From Mycolicibacterium helvum (GTDB taxonomy: Bacteria > Actinomycetota > Actinomycetes > Mycobacteriales > Mycobacteriaceae), in assembly GCF_010731895.1 (NCBI RefSeq), contig NZ_AP022596.1, positions 62,001-126,000 of the forward strand: 64,000 bases of DNA. The letters are read 5' to 3'. Every line of letters begins with the position of its first letter. Positions within the stretch are counted from its first letter, which is position 1. Below are positions 42,754 through 51,229 of the stretch, one piece after another. The notes beneath the pieces are model-generated. The model did not search any database. It had not been told where the DNA came from and was given only the letters and a program-made list of their open reading frames with translations. The translations under genes and the position numbers were made by a program.

Positions 42754-44249
42754 CCGGGCACGGGCGCTGACCCCGCAGGTAGCCGAACCATGAATACTGT
42801 TCTGCCCGGTCTAGATTCGGCCACAACGGTACCTTTGTGCGCCTCCACGATCGACAGGACGATCGCCAGCCCGAGGCCACTGCAGCCGAGTTCGCGAGAC
42901 CGCGCCTTGTCGGCGCGGACGAACCGACCGAACAGATTGGGCATGATCTCGTCGGGAATCCCGGGCCCGTCGTCGGCCACCACCAGCTCGACCACCGTGC
43001 CGGTGCCTGCGGCGCGGGTCGACAGTGACGTCGTCACGGTCACCCCGTCGGGGGTATGCACTCGCGCATTACTCAGCAGGTTGCCCAGCAGCTGATGGAG
43101 CCGGGCACGATCACCGCGCACCCAAATCGCGTGGTCGGGCAACTCGGTGACGAAATGGTGTTCCGGTGCGGTCACCGACACGTCGTTGACGGCATCGGCG
43201 ACAACATCGCACAGATCGAGATCCTCGAGCTCCAGATCGAGTCCCTCGTCGAGCCGGGACAGCAGCAGAAGATCCGCCACGAGTGCGGCCATCCGCCGCG
43301 ACTCCGCCTCGATGCGCGCCAGGGCGTACTCGGTGGTCGGCGGCAGGACGTCGCTGTCTTGCCGGGTGAGTTCGGCATAGCCGAGGATCGCGGCCAGCGG
43401 AGTGCGCAGTTCGTGGCTTGCGTCGGTGAGGAACTGCCGCGTCCGCCGATCCGACGCCGCCATCTCGGTCAGTGCGGTGTCGACGTTGGCCAGGAGCCGG
43501 TTCAGCGTCTGCCCGACGACACCGACCTCGCTTTCCGGGTCGGTGTCGGCGTCCCCCACCCGTGCGGTGATGCGATGGTCCGTGGCATCCAGCGGCATCG
43601 CGGCGACCTGGCCGGCGACCGCGGCGACGCGCCGGAGTGGCTTCAGCGCATAGTTCACCGCCACGACGGTGCCAAGGGCGGTAGCCACCAGCGCGAGCAC
43701 CACCAGTCCCACCACGGTCAGTACCTTGCCGGCCACGGTCTTGTTCGCTTGATGCAGCGATACCGCTGAAACCAGCCGCTCGCCGCCGGCGAAGTCGCGG
43801 TGGCCAACGCGATGCGAGCCAAGATCACCCAGCTCGACGGTTTGGGGATCCCCGTCCCCCCAGTCGATGGATTCCAACGCCCGCATGACGTCCGACGACG
43901 CCGGAAGGGGCTCGCCGTCGGTGAACACCGTGCCGTACACGGCGGTGTCGTTGCCCAGCATGGCGATGACCGTGCCCGGCGCCTGACCGGGGAAGTCGAT
44001 CAGATCCCCGTGCGACTCATCGGCCGGCACCAGGGCGGTCTGACCCCGCTTGACCTTGGCATAGGAATAGCTGAATACCGCCAACGAGTTGGACACTTGA
44101 CTGTCGGCCAGGCTGACAGCTTCATCTCGCAGGCTGATGACGGCGACCGCACCAACGCCGACCAGCGCGACGCTGACGATCACCGACACCCACAGAACCA
44201 GCCGCCGGCGCAGCGACCTCGGCCGCCACGACCAGGTTCGGGGATTCAC
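42708..44249 (-). CDS. Sensor histidine kinase (OmpR-class partner, 513 aa)
   Basis: Two membrane helices flank a periplasmic sensor: residues about 17-40, a loop to about 170, then 172-200. A HAMP region (to about 262) comes next. The dimerisation domain has phospho-acceptor H279 in 'FLTDASHELRTPLAAILGY', and the HATPase has N-box 'LLSNARVH' and G-boxes 'VADDGPGIP' and 'GCSGLGLAIV'. The signal is unknown. The start overlaps the regulator's stop, so the two are coupled. The pair resembles TcrXY/TrcRS/PrrAB-type systems; I do not assign an orthologue. Confidence 0.9.
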   Translation of the reverse strand: MNPRTWSWRPRSLRRRLVLWVSVIVSVALVGVGAVAVISLRDEAVSLADSQVSNSLAVFSYSYAKVKRGQTALVPADESHGDLIDFPGQAPGTVIAMLGNDTAVYGTVFTDGEPLPASSDVMRALESIDWGDGDPQTVELGDLGSHRVGHRDFAGGERLVSAVSLHQANKTVAGKVLTVVGLVVLALVATALGTVVAVNYALKPLRRVAAVAGQVAAMPLDATDHRITARVGDADTDPESEVGVVGQTLNRLLANVDTALTEMAASDRRTRQFLTDASHELRTPLAAILGYAELTRQDSDVLPPTTEYALARIEAESRRMAALVADLLLLSRLDEGLDLELEDLDLCDVVADAVNDVSVTAPEHHFVTELPDHAIWVRGDRARLHQLLGNLLSNARVHTPDGVTVTTSLSTRAAGTGTVVELVVADDGPGIPDEIMPNLFGRFVRADKARSRELGCSGLGLAIVLSIVEAHKGTVVAESRPGRTVFMVRLPAGSAPVPGQLPENWPSVPGSMS

Positions 44250-45025
44250 TGCTGGGGCCGCAGCATGTAGCCGACCCCTCGAACGGTGTGGATCATCGGC
44301 TCACGGTTCGTGTCGATCTTTCGACGTAGGTAGGAGATGTAGAGGTCGACGATGCTGGACCGTCCACCGAAGCCGTAGTTCCAGACCCGATCCAGGATCT
44401 CCGCGCGAGGCAGCGCGCGCCGGGGGTTGCGCATGAGGTAGCGCAGCAACTCGAACTCGGTCGTGGTCAGCGAGATGGGTTCACCGGCCCGGCGAACGTC
44501 ACGGCTGGCACCGTCGAGGACCAGGTCGCCCACCTTGAGCACCTCGTCCTCGGGGTCCATGGTGGCCTTGGCCCGGCGCAGCAGGCCGCGCAACCGGGCC
44601 ACCAGCTCCTCGAGGCTGAAGGGTTTGGTCAGGTAATCGTCGGCGCCGGCGGTCAGGCCCGTCACCCTGTCGATCACCGAATCGCGCGCCGTCAGGAACA
44701 GCGTCGGCGTGTAGCCCTCCGATTCCCTGGTCATCTTCAGGATCTGTAGGCCGTCGGTGTCGGGCAGCATGATGTCCAGGACCAGCAGGTCCGGCTCGAA
44801 ATCCCGAAACTTCTCCAAAGCGTCGTGGCCGTCGCCGGCCGTCTCCACATCCCAGCCCTCATAATGCAGCGCCATCTTGACCAGATTGGTCAACGCCGGC
44901 TCGTCGTCGACGAGCAGAACACGAATCGGCGATCCGTCGACCCGTGAGATGCGGGGCAGCTGGCCGAGAATCGCCTGGCGCGGCTGGAGTGGACGGGACG
45001 AAGTGGGTGCGACCGGTAGAGCCAT
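44246..45025 (-). CDS. OmpR/PhoB family response regulator (259 aa)
   Basis: The receiver domain has the acidic pocket D40-D41 and phospho-acceptor D84 in 'LLVLDIMLPDTDG', and the conserved Lys in 'DDYLTKPFS'. A PhoB-type winged helix follows, with 'LTTTEFELLRYLMRNPRRAL' and 'VDLYISYLRRKID'. The N-terminus is extended by about 30 residues before the receiver. No Shine-Dalgarno stands before the ATG at 45025; the region is AT-rich and the mRNA may be leaderless, or an internal start may be used. It forms an operon with the kinase and faces the SulP-carbonic anhydrase gene. Confidence 0.9.
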   Translation of the reverse strand: MALPVAPTSSRPLQPRQAILGQLPRISRVDGSPIRVLLVDDEPALTNLVKMALHYEGWDVETAGDGHDALEKFRDFEPDLLVLDIMLPDTDGLQILKMTRESEGYTPTLFLTARDSVIDRVTGLTAGADDYLTKPFSLEELVARLRGLLRRAKATMDPEDEVLKVGDLVLDGASRDVRRAGEPISLTTTEFELLRYLMRNPRRALPRAEILDRVWNYGFGGRSSIVDLYISYLRRKIDTNREPMIHTVRGVGYMLRPQQ

Positions 45026-45345
45026 ATTTCAATTCTGTAGAAAACACACGAATCTGTCATGGAGCCCATATCTGTTTCATATTTTGGCTGGCAGCAGCGC
45101 ATCACACGAGGTGACGTATTGCGTTCGCCGCCATGATCTTCCGCAAAGTTCTGTTACGCGCGACACAGTTTGATCACGACCGCGCACCGTTCATCGGATC
45201 CAGATATGGATCCGATATGGATTCCTTGAAGACTTTGCGACACCACACCTACTGTCGCGCTTGTGAATTCGATCCGCATCAGCGGCTCGATACGCGAATC
45301 GCTTGTTACTGAAAAGATCTCGCATGCGCAGACAGGAGTCTTACC
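45026..45345. other. 320-base intergenic control region between response regulator and SulP-carbonic anhydrase gene
   Basis: No gene is apparent here. On the regulator side there are three TCTGT repeats (around 45032-45038, 45051-45057 and 45069-45075) spaced 18-19 bases. On the transporter side lie a perfect 24-bp inverted repeat (45193-45216) and the partly repeated ATATGGATTCC. This is the only gene-free stretch over 300 bases in the window and looks like a shared regulatory zone for the divergent genes. Confidence 0.6.
45193..45216. promoter_or_regulatory. Perfect 10-4-10 inverted repeat upstream of SulP-carbonic anhydrase
   Basis: ATCGGATCCA-GATA-TGGATCCGAT has 10-base arms that pair completely. 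A further half-like copy (GATATGGATTCC) follows directly. It lies about 130 bases before the TTG start of the transporter gene and could bind the neighbouring response regulator or another dimeric factor. Confidence 0.55.
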
Positions 45346-47616
45346 TTGCAGCGTTCCACCGAGCCGACCACGGGTTCTGATGACCCGGGCAGGATGTCCA
45401 CGATCCTGCGCCATGATCTACCGGCCTCGCTGGTGGTCTTCCTGGTGGCCTTGCCGCTTTCACTGGGTATCGCGATCGCCTCCGACGCACCGGTGCTGGC
45501 CGGCCTGATCGCCGCGATCGTCGGCGGCGTGGTCGCCGGCGCGCTAGGCGGATCACCACTGCAGGTCAGCGGCCCTGCCGCCGGGCTGACGGTCATCGTC
45601 GCAGGCCTGATAGCCGAATTCGGCTGGGCGGTGACCTGCGCTGTCACCGTCTGCGCCGGACTCCTGCAGATACTGCTCGGGGTCAGCCGGGTCGGCCGTG
45701 CGGCGCTGGCGATTTCACCGATGGTGGTGCACGCCATGCTGGCGGGCATCGGTGTCACGATCGCACTGCAGCAAGTCCACGTCCTCCTTGGCGGCAGCTC
45801 CGAAAGTTCGGCCTGGCGCAACATCACCGAACTGCCCGATCAGCTCATCGCCGCCGATGGGGCCGGGTTGGCCGTCGGCTTGCTGGTGATCGGAATCCTC
45901 GTGGCGTGGCGCTGGGTCCCCGCACGGATTCGCAAAGTGCCCGGCCCGCTGGTCGCCATCGTCGTCGCCAGCGCGGTATCGGTGCTCTTCGCCTTGAACG
46001 TGCCCCGCATCCAGCTCAACGGGTCGCTGCTCGACGCCCTGCAGGCACCCGGCCTGCCGGCGGGCCATTGGGGAGCGTTCGCGACGGGCGTCATCACTGT
46101 CGCGCTCATCGCCAGCGTGGAAAGCCTGCTCACGGCCGTCGCCGTCGACCGCATGCAAGACGGTCCGCGGTCGAACCTGAACCGTGAACTTGTGGGCCAG
46201 GGTGCGGCCAATGTGGCCTCGGGCGCTGTCGGCGGACTTCCGATCACGGGTGTGATTGTGCGTAGTTCGGCCAATGTGACCGCAGGCGCCAAGACCCGTG
46301 CATCGTCAATCTTGCACGGCCTGTGGGTGCTGGTCTTCGCCCTGCCGTTCGCCGGCCTGGCCCAGCAGATTCCGACCGCGGCGCTGGCCGGTCTCCTCAT
46401 CGTCATCGGTATCCAGCTGGTCAAGCTCACCCACATCAAGACGGCCCGACGGACCGGCGACATCGCGGTCTATCTGGTGACGATCACCGGCGTGGTGTTC
46501 CTCAACCTGCTCCACGGCGTCCTGCTCGGGCTGGCGTTGGCGATCGTGCTGACCGTGTGGCGGGTGGCGCGTGCCAGGATTCACGCCCAACCCGCCGACG
46601 ACGCGGACAACGATGATTGGCGCGTCGCCGTGGAGGGGTCGTGCACGTTCTTGTCCCTGCCCCAGCTGCACAAGGCGCTGGCATCCGTGCCGCCGGGCGT
46701 GCGCGTCACGCTGGAGGTATCGGTGGACTTCATCGACCACGCCGCACACCAGGTGCTCGAGGATTGGCAGCGTCAGCACGAGGCCTCCGGCGGCAGCGTA
46801 CTGGTGCAGGAAGTCGGTTCCGTCGAGCTGCGCAGCGCGCTCACCGGTCCGCCGCAGCGCGCCTTCACGCTCATCGACAAGAGGCTCGGAGTCGTGCCGT
46901 GGAGTTCGTGGCAGGACCCGCATACCAAGAACGGCCATGAACGGCGCGATACCCCGCCTCAAGCGGTTCTCGACGGCCTGGAGGTGTACCACCGCAGGAC
47001 CGCGCCTCAGATACGCCCGCATATGGCGAAATTGGCGCATACCCATCAGGCCGAGACACTGTTCATCACGTGCACCGACGCCAGGATTGTGCCCAATGCG
47101 ATCACCAGCAGCGGCCCCGGTGACCTGTATACGGTGCGCAACGTCGGCAACCTGGTACCCGCCGATCAGCTCGACCCTTCCGTGGAAGCGGCAGTCGCCT
47201 ATGCGGTCGGCAGGTTGGCGGTGTCCTCGATAGTCGTGTGCGGCCATTCCGCTTGTGGCGCAATGCACGCCGCTTTGCGTGAGCAGGGCGTCGCCGCCGA
47301 GCGAGTGCCCGGCGAGGAACACCTGCGGTCCTGGCTCAAGTACGCACAGCCGGCTTTGGACGCCTTCGACGAAGGCCGTCACCCCATCGCCCTGTCGGCC
47401 GCTGATCAAGGATTCAACACCGTGGACCAGCTGAGCATGGTCAGCGTCGCGGTCCAGGTCGACACTCTGGTACGGCATCCACTGGTCCGTGGACCGCACG
47501 AGGAGGGCCGACTGAAGGTCGTCGGCTTGTTCTACGACATTGCCAGCGCACAGGTGCTCCACGTCGACCCGACCACCACCGCGTCGTTGCAGACCAATGG
47601 AATTGCTGTCCGATGA
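45346..47616 (+). CDS. SulP-family anion transporter fused to a beta-carbonic anhydrase (756 aa)
   Basis: Residues about 20-420 form a SulP/SLC26 membrane domain ('LPASLVVFLVALPLSLGIAIA', 'GVVAGALGGSPLQVSGPAAGL', 'GGLPITGVIVRSSANVTAGA'). An STAS-like region follows at about 425-520. The C-terminal 220 residues are a beta-class carbonic anhydrase with zinc ligands C576, H634 and C637 and the D578-R580 dyad ('CTDARI', 'CGHSACGAM'). Such fusions couple bicarbonate import with CO2 hydration; Rv3273 is a recalled relative. The start is a TTG with AGGAG 8 bases before. Confidence 0.93.
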   Translation: MQRSTEPTTGSDDPGRMSTILRHDLPASLVVFLVALPLSLGIAIASDAPVLAGLIAAIVGGVVAGALGGSPLQVSGPAAGLTVIVAGLIAEFGWAVTCAVTVCAGLLQILLGVSRVGRAALAISPMVVHAMLAGIGVTIALQQVHVLLGGSSESSAWRNITELPDQLIAADGAGLAVGLLVIGILVAWRWVPARIRKVPGPLVAIVVASAVSVLFALNVPRIQLNGSLLDALQAPGLPAGHWGAFATGVITVALIASVESLLTAVAVDRMQDGPRSNLNRELVGQGAANVASGAVGGLPITGVIVRSSANVTAGAKTRASSILHGLWVLVFALPFAGLAQQIPTAALAGLLIVIGIQLVKLTHIKTARRTGDIAVYLVTITGVVFLNLLHGVLLGLALAIVLTVWRVARARIHAQPADDADNDDWRVAVEGSCTFLSLPQLHKALASVPPGVRVTLEVSVDFIDHAAHQVLEDWQRQHEASGGSVLVQEVGSVELRSALTGPPQRAFTLIDKRLGVVPWSSWQDPHTKNGHERRDTPPQAVLDGLEVYHRRTAPQIRPHMAKLAHTHQAETLFITCTDARIVPNAITSSGPGDLYTVRNVGNLVPADQLDPSVEAAVAYAVGRLAVSSIVVCGHSACGAMHAALREQGVAAERVPGEEHLRSWLKYAQPALDAFDEGRHPIALSAADQGFNTVDQLSMVSVAVQVDTLVRHPLVRGPHEEGRLKVVGLFYDIASAQVLHVDPTTTASLQTNGIAVR

Positions 47617-47767
47617 GCGAGATCTGCTGGCCATCAACATATTTGACTCCGATATGAATAGCGTGACGCGCCAAAGTCCATCGCATATGTTGGAGATATC
47701 GGGCAGATACCACGAAACCTGCACTCCCCCAATGGGTTTCTCTTCCCGAAACACGAAAGGACGACCA

Positions 47768-48001
47768 ATGACCATCAAACTCCGCCACCTCGCCCCCCTC
47801 GTCGCAGCCGGTGCAGCCGCACTTGCCGTCAGCCTCGCTCCCAGCGCTGCGGCAGCACCCAATCCGATGGACTGCCTTCAGAAGGGCGGCGCGACCATGT
47901 GCCAGAAGCAGGGCCACGCCCGGATTCACGCCACACCCCCTGTCACCTCGCCCCAGCAGGCATTCGGATTCAACGGAATTCCGGTGTGGGCGCTGGGCTA
48001 G
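47768..48001 (+). CDS. Small secreted protein (77 aa)
   Basis: The N-terminal signal peptide is 'KLRHLAPLVAAGAAALAVSLAPSAAAAP', cut after AAA or AAAA. The mature peptide of about 48 residues has two cysteines (DCLQKGGATMCQKQGH) likely to form a disulfide, and a hydrophobic end 'FGFNGIPVWALG'. AAAGGA lies 8 bases before the ATG. Function is unknown. The gene has its own 150-base upstream region with AT-rich half-palindromes (CATAT..ATATG) and is followed by a strong terminator hairpin. Confidence 0.8.
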   Translation: MTIKLRHLAPLVAAGAAALAVSLAPSAAAAPNPMDCLQKGGATMCQKQGHARIHATPPVTSPQQAFGFNGIPVWALG

Positions 48002-48018
48002 ACGGCAGGCCCGCCGAG

Positions 48019-48065
48019 CAAGGCCGCGGGAAGTGCCTACCCCCCAAGGCTTCCCCGCGGCCTTG
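48019..48065. terminator. Strong bidirectional stem-loop terminator
   Basis: CAAGGCCGCGGGAAG pairs with CTTCCCCGCGGCCTTG (one bulged C) around a 16-base loop, between the convergent secreted-peptide gene and hemW. No T-run follows, as is usual for mycobacteria. Confidence 0.85.
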
Positions 48066-48078
48066 CCATGTCCGACCT

Positions 48079-49254
48079 TCAGTCGTCGAGCACGTCGCGC
48101 ACCACGGCGTCGGCCAGCAACCGGCCGCGGTCGGTGAGCACCAATCGGTCACCTGCGTGGATCAGCAGGCCGGAAGCCACCGCGTCGTCGGCCCGCAGTC
48201 GCTCGGAGTCGGTCAGCGCCGCAACCGGCAGCCCGGTACGCAACCGGATCTGCAGCAGGACGTTCTCGATGTGGCGGGCGTGGGCGTTGAGGCGCTCGAA
48301 CTCCGCGGCCGGCAGCTGACCACCGGCGAGCGCTTCGGCGTAAGTGCTCGGGTGCTTGACGTTCCACCAGCGGGTGTCACCGACGAACGCGTGTGCGCCG
48401 GGCCCTGCCCCCCACCACTGGCCGCCGTTCCAGTACCCGACGTTGTGCCGGCACTGCCCGTCGGGACGGCTCCAGTTCGACACCTCGTACCAGCTCAGCC
48501 CAGCCGCCGACAGCCGCTGGTCGAGCAGTTCGTAGCGGTGCGCAAGCACGTCGTCATCGGGTGCGTCGATCTCACCGCGCCGCACCCGGCGGGCCAGCGC
48601 GGTGCCGTCCTCGACGACCAGCGCATAGGCCGACACGTGGTCGACGCCGGCGGTGAGCGCCGCGTCGAGCGAGCGCAGCAGATCGTCGTCGGTCTCCCCC
48701 GGCGTGCCGTAGATGAGGTCGATGTTGAGGTGTTCGAAGCCGGCCGCCGTCGCTTCGGCGGCGGCATGCAGCGCCCGGCCCGGTGAGTGAGTCCGGTCCA
48801 GCACCGCCAACACCCGCGGCGCGACCGACTGCATGCCCAGCGATACCCGGGTATAGCCCGCGGCGCGGATCTGCGCGAAAAACTGCGGTGACGTCGACTC
48901 CGGGTTGGCCTCGGTGGTTACCTCCGCGTCGGGGGCCAGGACGAAATTGCCCCGCACCGCGTCGAGCACCTCGGCCAGTCCGGCGCCCCCGAGTAGCGAC
49001 GGTGTGCCGCCGCCGACGAACACGGTGTCGACAGGCACCGTGCCCATCAGGTCGGCGGCCAGTTCGAGCTCGGTACGCAGCGCGGTCAGCCAGCCCTGCG
49101 GGGATGCGCCGCCGAGCTCGGCGGCGGTATAGGTGTTGAAATCGCAATACCCGCAGCGGGTGGCACAGAACGGCACATGAACGTAGATGCCGAACGCCGT
49201 GCCGGGAGTCAGGACGACTTGCGGCAGGGCGGCCAGTGCGGGACGGACCGACAT
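48079..49254 (-). CDS. hemW: Radical SAM protein HemW (HemN-like, 391 aa)
   Basis: The radical SAM cluster motif CxxxCxxC is 'VPFCATRCGYCDFNTYT'. The following 'GGGTPSLL', 'EANPES', 'VSLGMQSV' and 'NIDLIYGTPGET' are typical of the HemN/HemW group. In bacteria HemW is thought to handle heme delivery rather than coproporphyrinogen oxidation; the two cannot be told apart fully by eye. The gene is recalled as Rv2388c. ATG at 49254 is chosen because longer readings enter the sulfite-reductase leader. It is divergent from the sirA leader. Confidence 0.9.
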   Translation of the reverse strand: MSVRPALAALPQVVLTPGTAFGIYVHVPFCATRCGYCDFNTYTAAELGGASPQGWLTALRTELELAADLMGTVPVDTVFVGGGTPSLLGGAGLAEVLDAVRGNFVLAPDAEVTTEANPESTSPQFFAQIRAAGYTRVSLGMQSVAPRVLAVLDRTHSPGRALHAAAEATAAGFEHLNIDLIYGTPGETDDDLLRSLDAALTAGVDHVSAYALVVEDGTALARRVRRGEIDAPDDDVLAHRYELLDQRLSAAGLSWYEVSNWSRPDGQCRHNVGYWNGGQWWGAGPGAHAFVGDTRWWNVKHPSTYAEALAGGQLPAAEFERLNAHARHIENVLLQIRLRTGLPVAALTDSERLRADDAVASGLLIHAGDRLVLTDRGRLLADAVVRDVLDD

Positions 49255-49347
49255 CCGTTCAGTGTCCCAGAGCCGACTTTTACTCACCGCGAACCAAAAT
49301 TTGTCCCGGTTAGAGCTACCGGCGCGGTTCGTGGCAGAATGGCCGGC

Positions 49348-49440
49348 ATGCCCGCCCCCCAGAACCTGCGCCCGGTGGCTCTGGTGGTTCGGCGGCATGT
49401 TGATTTCAAGCGCGTCTGTACCTGTTGTTGTCTGGCTTGA
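49348..49440 (+). CDS. Leaderless cysteine-rich leader peptide upstream of sirA (30 aa)
   Basis: This short ORF starts at ATG 49348. CAGAAT, a weak -10 with the conserved A and final T, ends 7 bases before the ATG, consistent with a leaderless mRNA. The peptide ends V-C-T-C-C-C-L-A (Cys at 24, 26, 27 and 28, all TGT codons). Leader ORFs with terminal polycysteine runs are known in mycobacteria as cysteine-sensing attenuators. Ribosome stalling on these codons when Cys-tRNA is scarce changes folding of the following RNA and raises sirA expression. An in-frame ATG at 49339 is a less likely start. Confidence 0.83.
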   Translation: MPAPQNLRPVALVVRRHVDFKRVCTCCCLA

Positions 49441-49530
49441 CGCCGTAGACCCGCCCACCTGCACTTCAGCTGGCCGCCGGATCTGCGCCGCCGGTACAGC
49501 TCACCGGTGGGCCGCGCGATTCGAACGCCA

Positions 49531-49551
49531 GCTCCTTGACATATGAGGAGC
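49531..49551 (+). promoter_or_regulatory. Hairpin sequestering the sirA ribosome-binding site
   Basis: GCTCCT (49531-49536) pairs with AGGAGC (49546-49551) around a 9-base loop. The right arm contains the GAGGAG Shine-Dalgarno of sirA, 8 bases before its ATG. Pairing would hide the site. A ribosome stalled on the cysteine codons of the leader could shift pairing upstream and free it. Confidence 0.72.
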
Positions 49552-49558
49552 ACAATTC

Positions 49559-51229
49559 ATGAGTCAGCCGACCAAAGCCGCGCCGAAACCGCGTGATGAG
49601 GGCCAATGGGCCCTGGGCAACCGCGAACCCCTCAACGCGAACGAGCAGAGCAAGAAGGACGATAACCCGCTCAATGTGCGGGCACGGATCGAGGACATCT
49701 ACGCCAAGAACGGCTTCGACAGCATCGATAAGGGTGATCTGCGGGGCCGCTTCCGCTGGTGGGGTCTCTACACCCAGCGCAAACCCGGTTATGACGGCAC
49801 CTGGACCGGTGACGAGAACACCGACATGCTCGAAGACGAGTTCTTCATGCTGCGGGTCCGCAGCGACGGCGGCGCCCTGACCACCGCGGCACTGCGCACG
49901 CTCGGCGGCATCTCGACCGAGTTCGCCCGCGACACCGCCGACATCAGCGATCGCGAAAATGTGCAGTACCACTGGATCCGGGTCGAGGACATGCCTGAGA
50001 TCTGGCGTCGGCTCGACGAGGTCGGCTTGCAGACCACCGAGGCGTGCGGTGACTGCCCCCGCGTGGTGCTGGGCTCCCCGCTGGCCGGGGAATCGCTCGA
50101 CGAGGTCATCGACGGTACCCCCGCGATCGACGAGATCGTCAAGCGCTACATCGGCAAGCCGGAGTACTCGAACCTCCCCCGTAAGTTCAAGACCGCCATC
50201 AGCGGCCTGCAGGACGTGGTGCACGAGGTCAACGACGTCGCCTTCATCGGGGTCAACCACCCCGAGCACGGCCCCGGTTTCGACCTGTGGGTCGGCGGCG
50301 GATTGTCCACCAACCCGATGCTGGGTCAGCGGGTCGGCGCCTGGGTGCCACTCGACGAGGTGCCCGACGTGTGGGAAGCCGTGGTCAGCGTGTTCCGCGA
50401 CTACGGCTACCGCCGGCTGCGCGCCAAGGCGCGGCTGAAGTTCCTGATCAAGGACTGGGGTGTAGAGAAATTCCGTCAAGTTCTCGAGACCGAATACCTC
50501 AAGCGCCCGCTGACCGACGGACCCGCGCCCGAACCGGTCACCCGTCCCATCGATCACGTCGGCGTGCAGCGGCTCAAGAACGGGCTCAACGCCGTCGGGG
50601 TGGCACCGATCGCCGGGCGTGTCTCGGGCACCATCCTGACGAAGGTCGCCGACCTGGCTGAGGCGGCCGGCTCCAGTCGGGTCCGGTTCACCCCGTACCA
50701 GAAGCTGATCATCCTCGATGTCCCCGACGACAAACTGAACGAGCTTCGCAGTGGGCTCGACGCCATCGGCTTGCCGTCGACACCCTCGCACTGGCGGCGA
50801 AACCTGATGGCCTGCACGGGAATCGAGTTCTGCAAGCTCAGTTTCGCCGAGACCCGGGTACGCGCTCAGAGCTTGGTGCCCGACCTTGAGAAGCGGCTCG
50901 AGGACATCAACTCCGACCTCGATGTGCCGGTCACGGTGAACATCAATGGCTGCCCCAACTCGTGCGCTCGGATCCAGATCGCCGATATCGGATTCAAAGG
51001 CCAGATGGTCGACGACGGCGACGGCCCGGAGGAAGGATTCCAGGTTCACCTGGGCGGCAGCCTCGGCCTGGACAGCGGTTTCGGCCGCAAGCTGCGTCAG
51101 CACAAGGTGCTCTCCTCCGAGCTCGGCGACTATATCGAGCGGCTCGTTCGCAACTTCGTGAAACAAAGACACGAAGGAGAACGTTTCGCCCAGTGGGCGG
51201 TACGAGCGGAAGAAGATGATTTGCGATGA
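49559..51229 (+). CDS. sirA: Ferredoxin-dependent sulfite reductase SirA (NirA family, 556 aa)
   Basis: The enzyme reduces sulfite to sulfide with siroheme and a 4Fe-4S cluster held by C419, C425, C465 and C469 ('ACTGIEFCKLSF', 'NINGCPNSCARIQI'). Two ferredoxin-like half-domains precede each cluster segment. Y71 ('RWWGLYTQ') and C163 ('ACGDCP') correspond to the Tyr-Cys pair reported as covalently linked in the M. tuberculosis enzyme (recalled as Tyr69-Cys161), which supports sulfite over nitrite. Its stop overlaps cysH (ATGA). Regulation by the polycysteine leader upstream is likely. Confidence 0.95.
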   Translation: MSQPTKAAPKPRDEGQWALGNREPLNANEQSKKDDNPLNVRARIEDIYAKNGFDSIDKGDLRGRFRWWGLYTQRKPGYDGTWTGDENTDMLEDEFFMLRVRSDGGALTTAALRTLGGISTEFARDTADISDRENVQYHWIRVEDMPEIWRRLDEVGLQTTEACGDCPRVVLGSPLAGESLDEVIDGTPAIDEIVKRYIGKPEYSNLPRKFKTAISGLQDVVHEVNDVAFIGVNHPEHGPGFDLWVGGGLSTNPMLGQRVGAWVPLDEVPDVWEAVVSVFRDYGYRRLRAKARLKFLIKDWGVEKFRQVLETEYLKRPLTDGPAPEPVTRPIDHVGVQRLKNGLNAVGVAPIAGRVSGTILTKVADLAEAAGSSRVRFTPYQKLIILDVPDDKLNELRSGLDAIGLPSTPSHWRRNLMACTGIEFCKLSFAETRVRAQSLVPDLEKRLEDINSDLDVPVTVNINGCPNSCARIQIADIGFKGQMVDDGDGPEEGFQVHLGGSLGLDSGFGRKLRQHKVLSSELGDYIERLVRNFVKQRHEGERFAQWAVRAEEDDLR

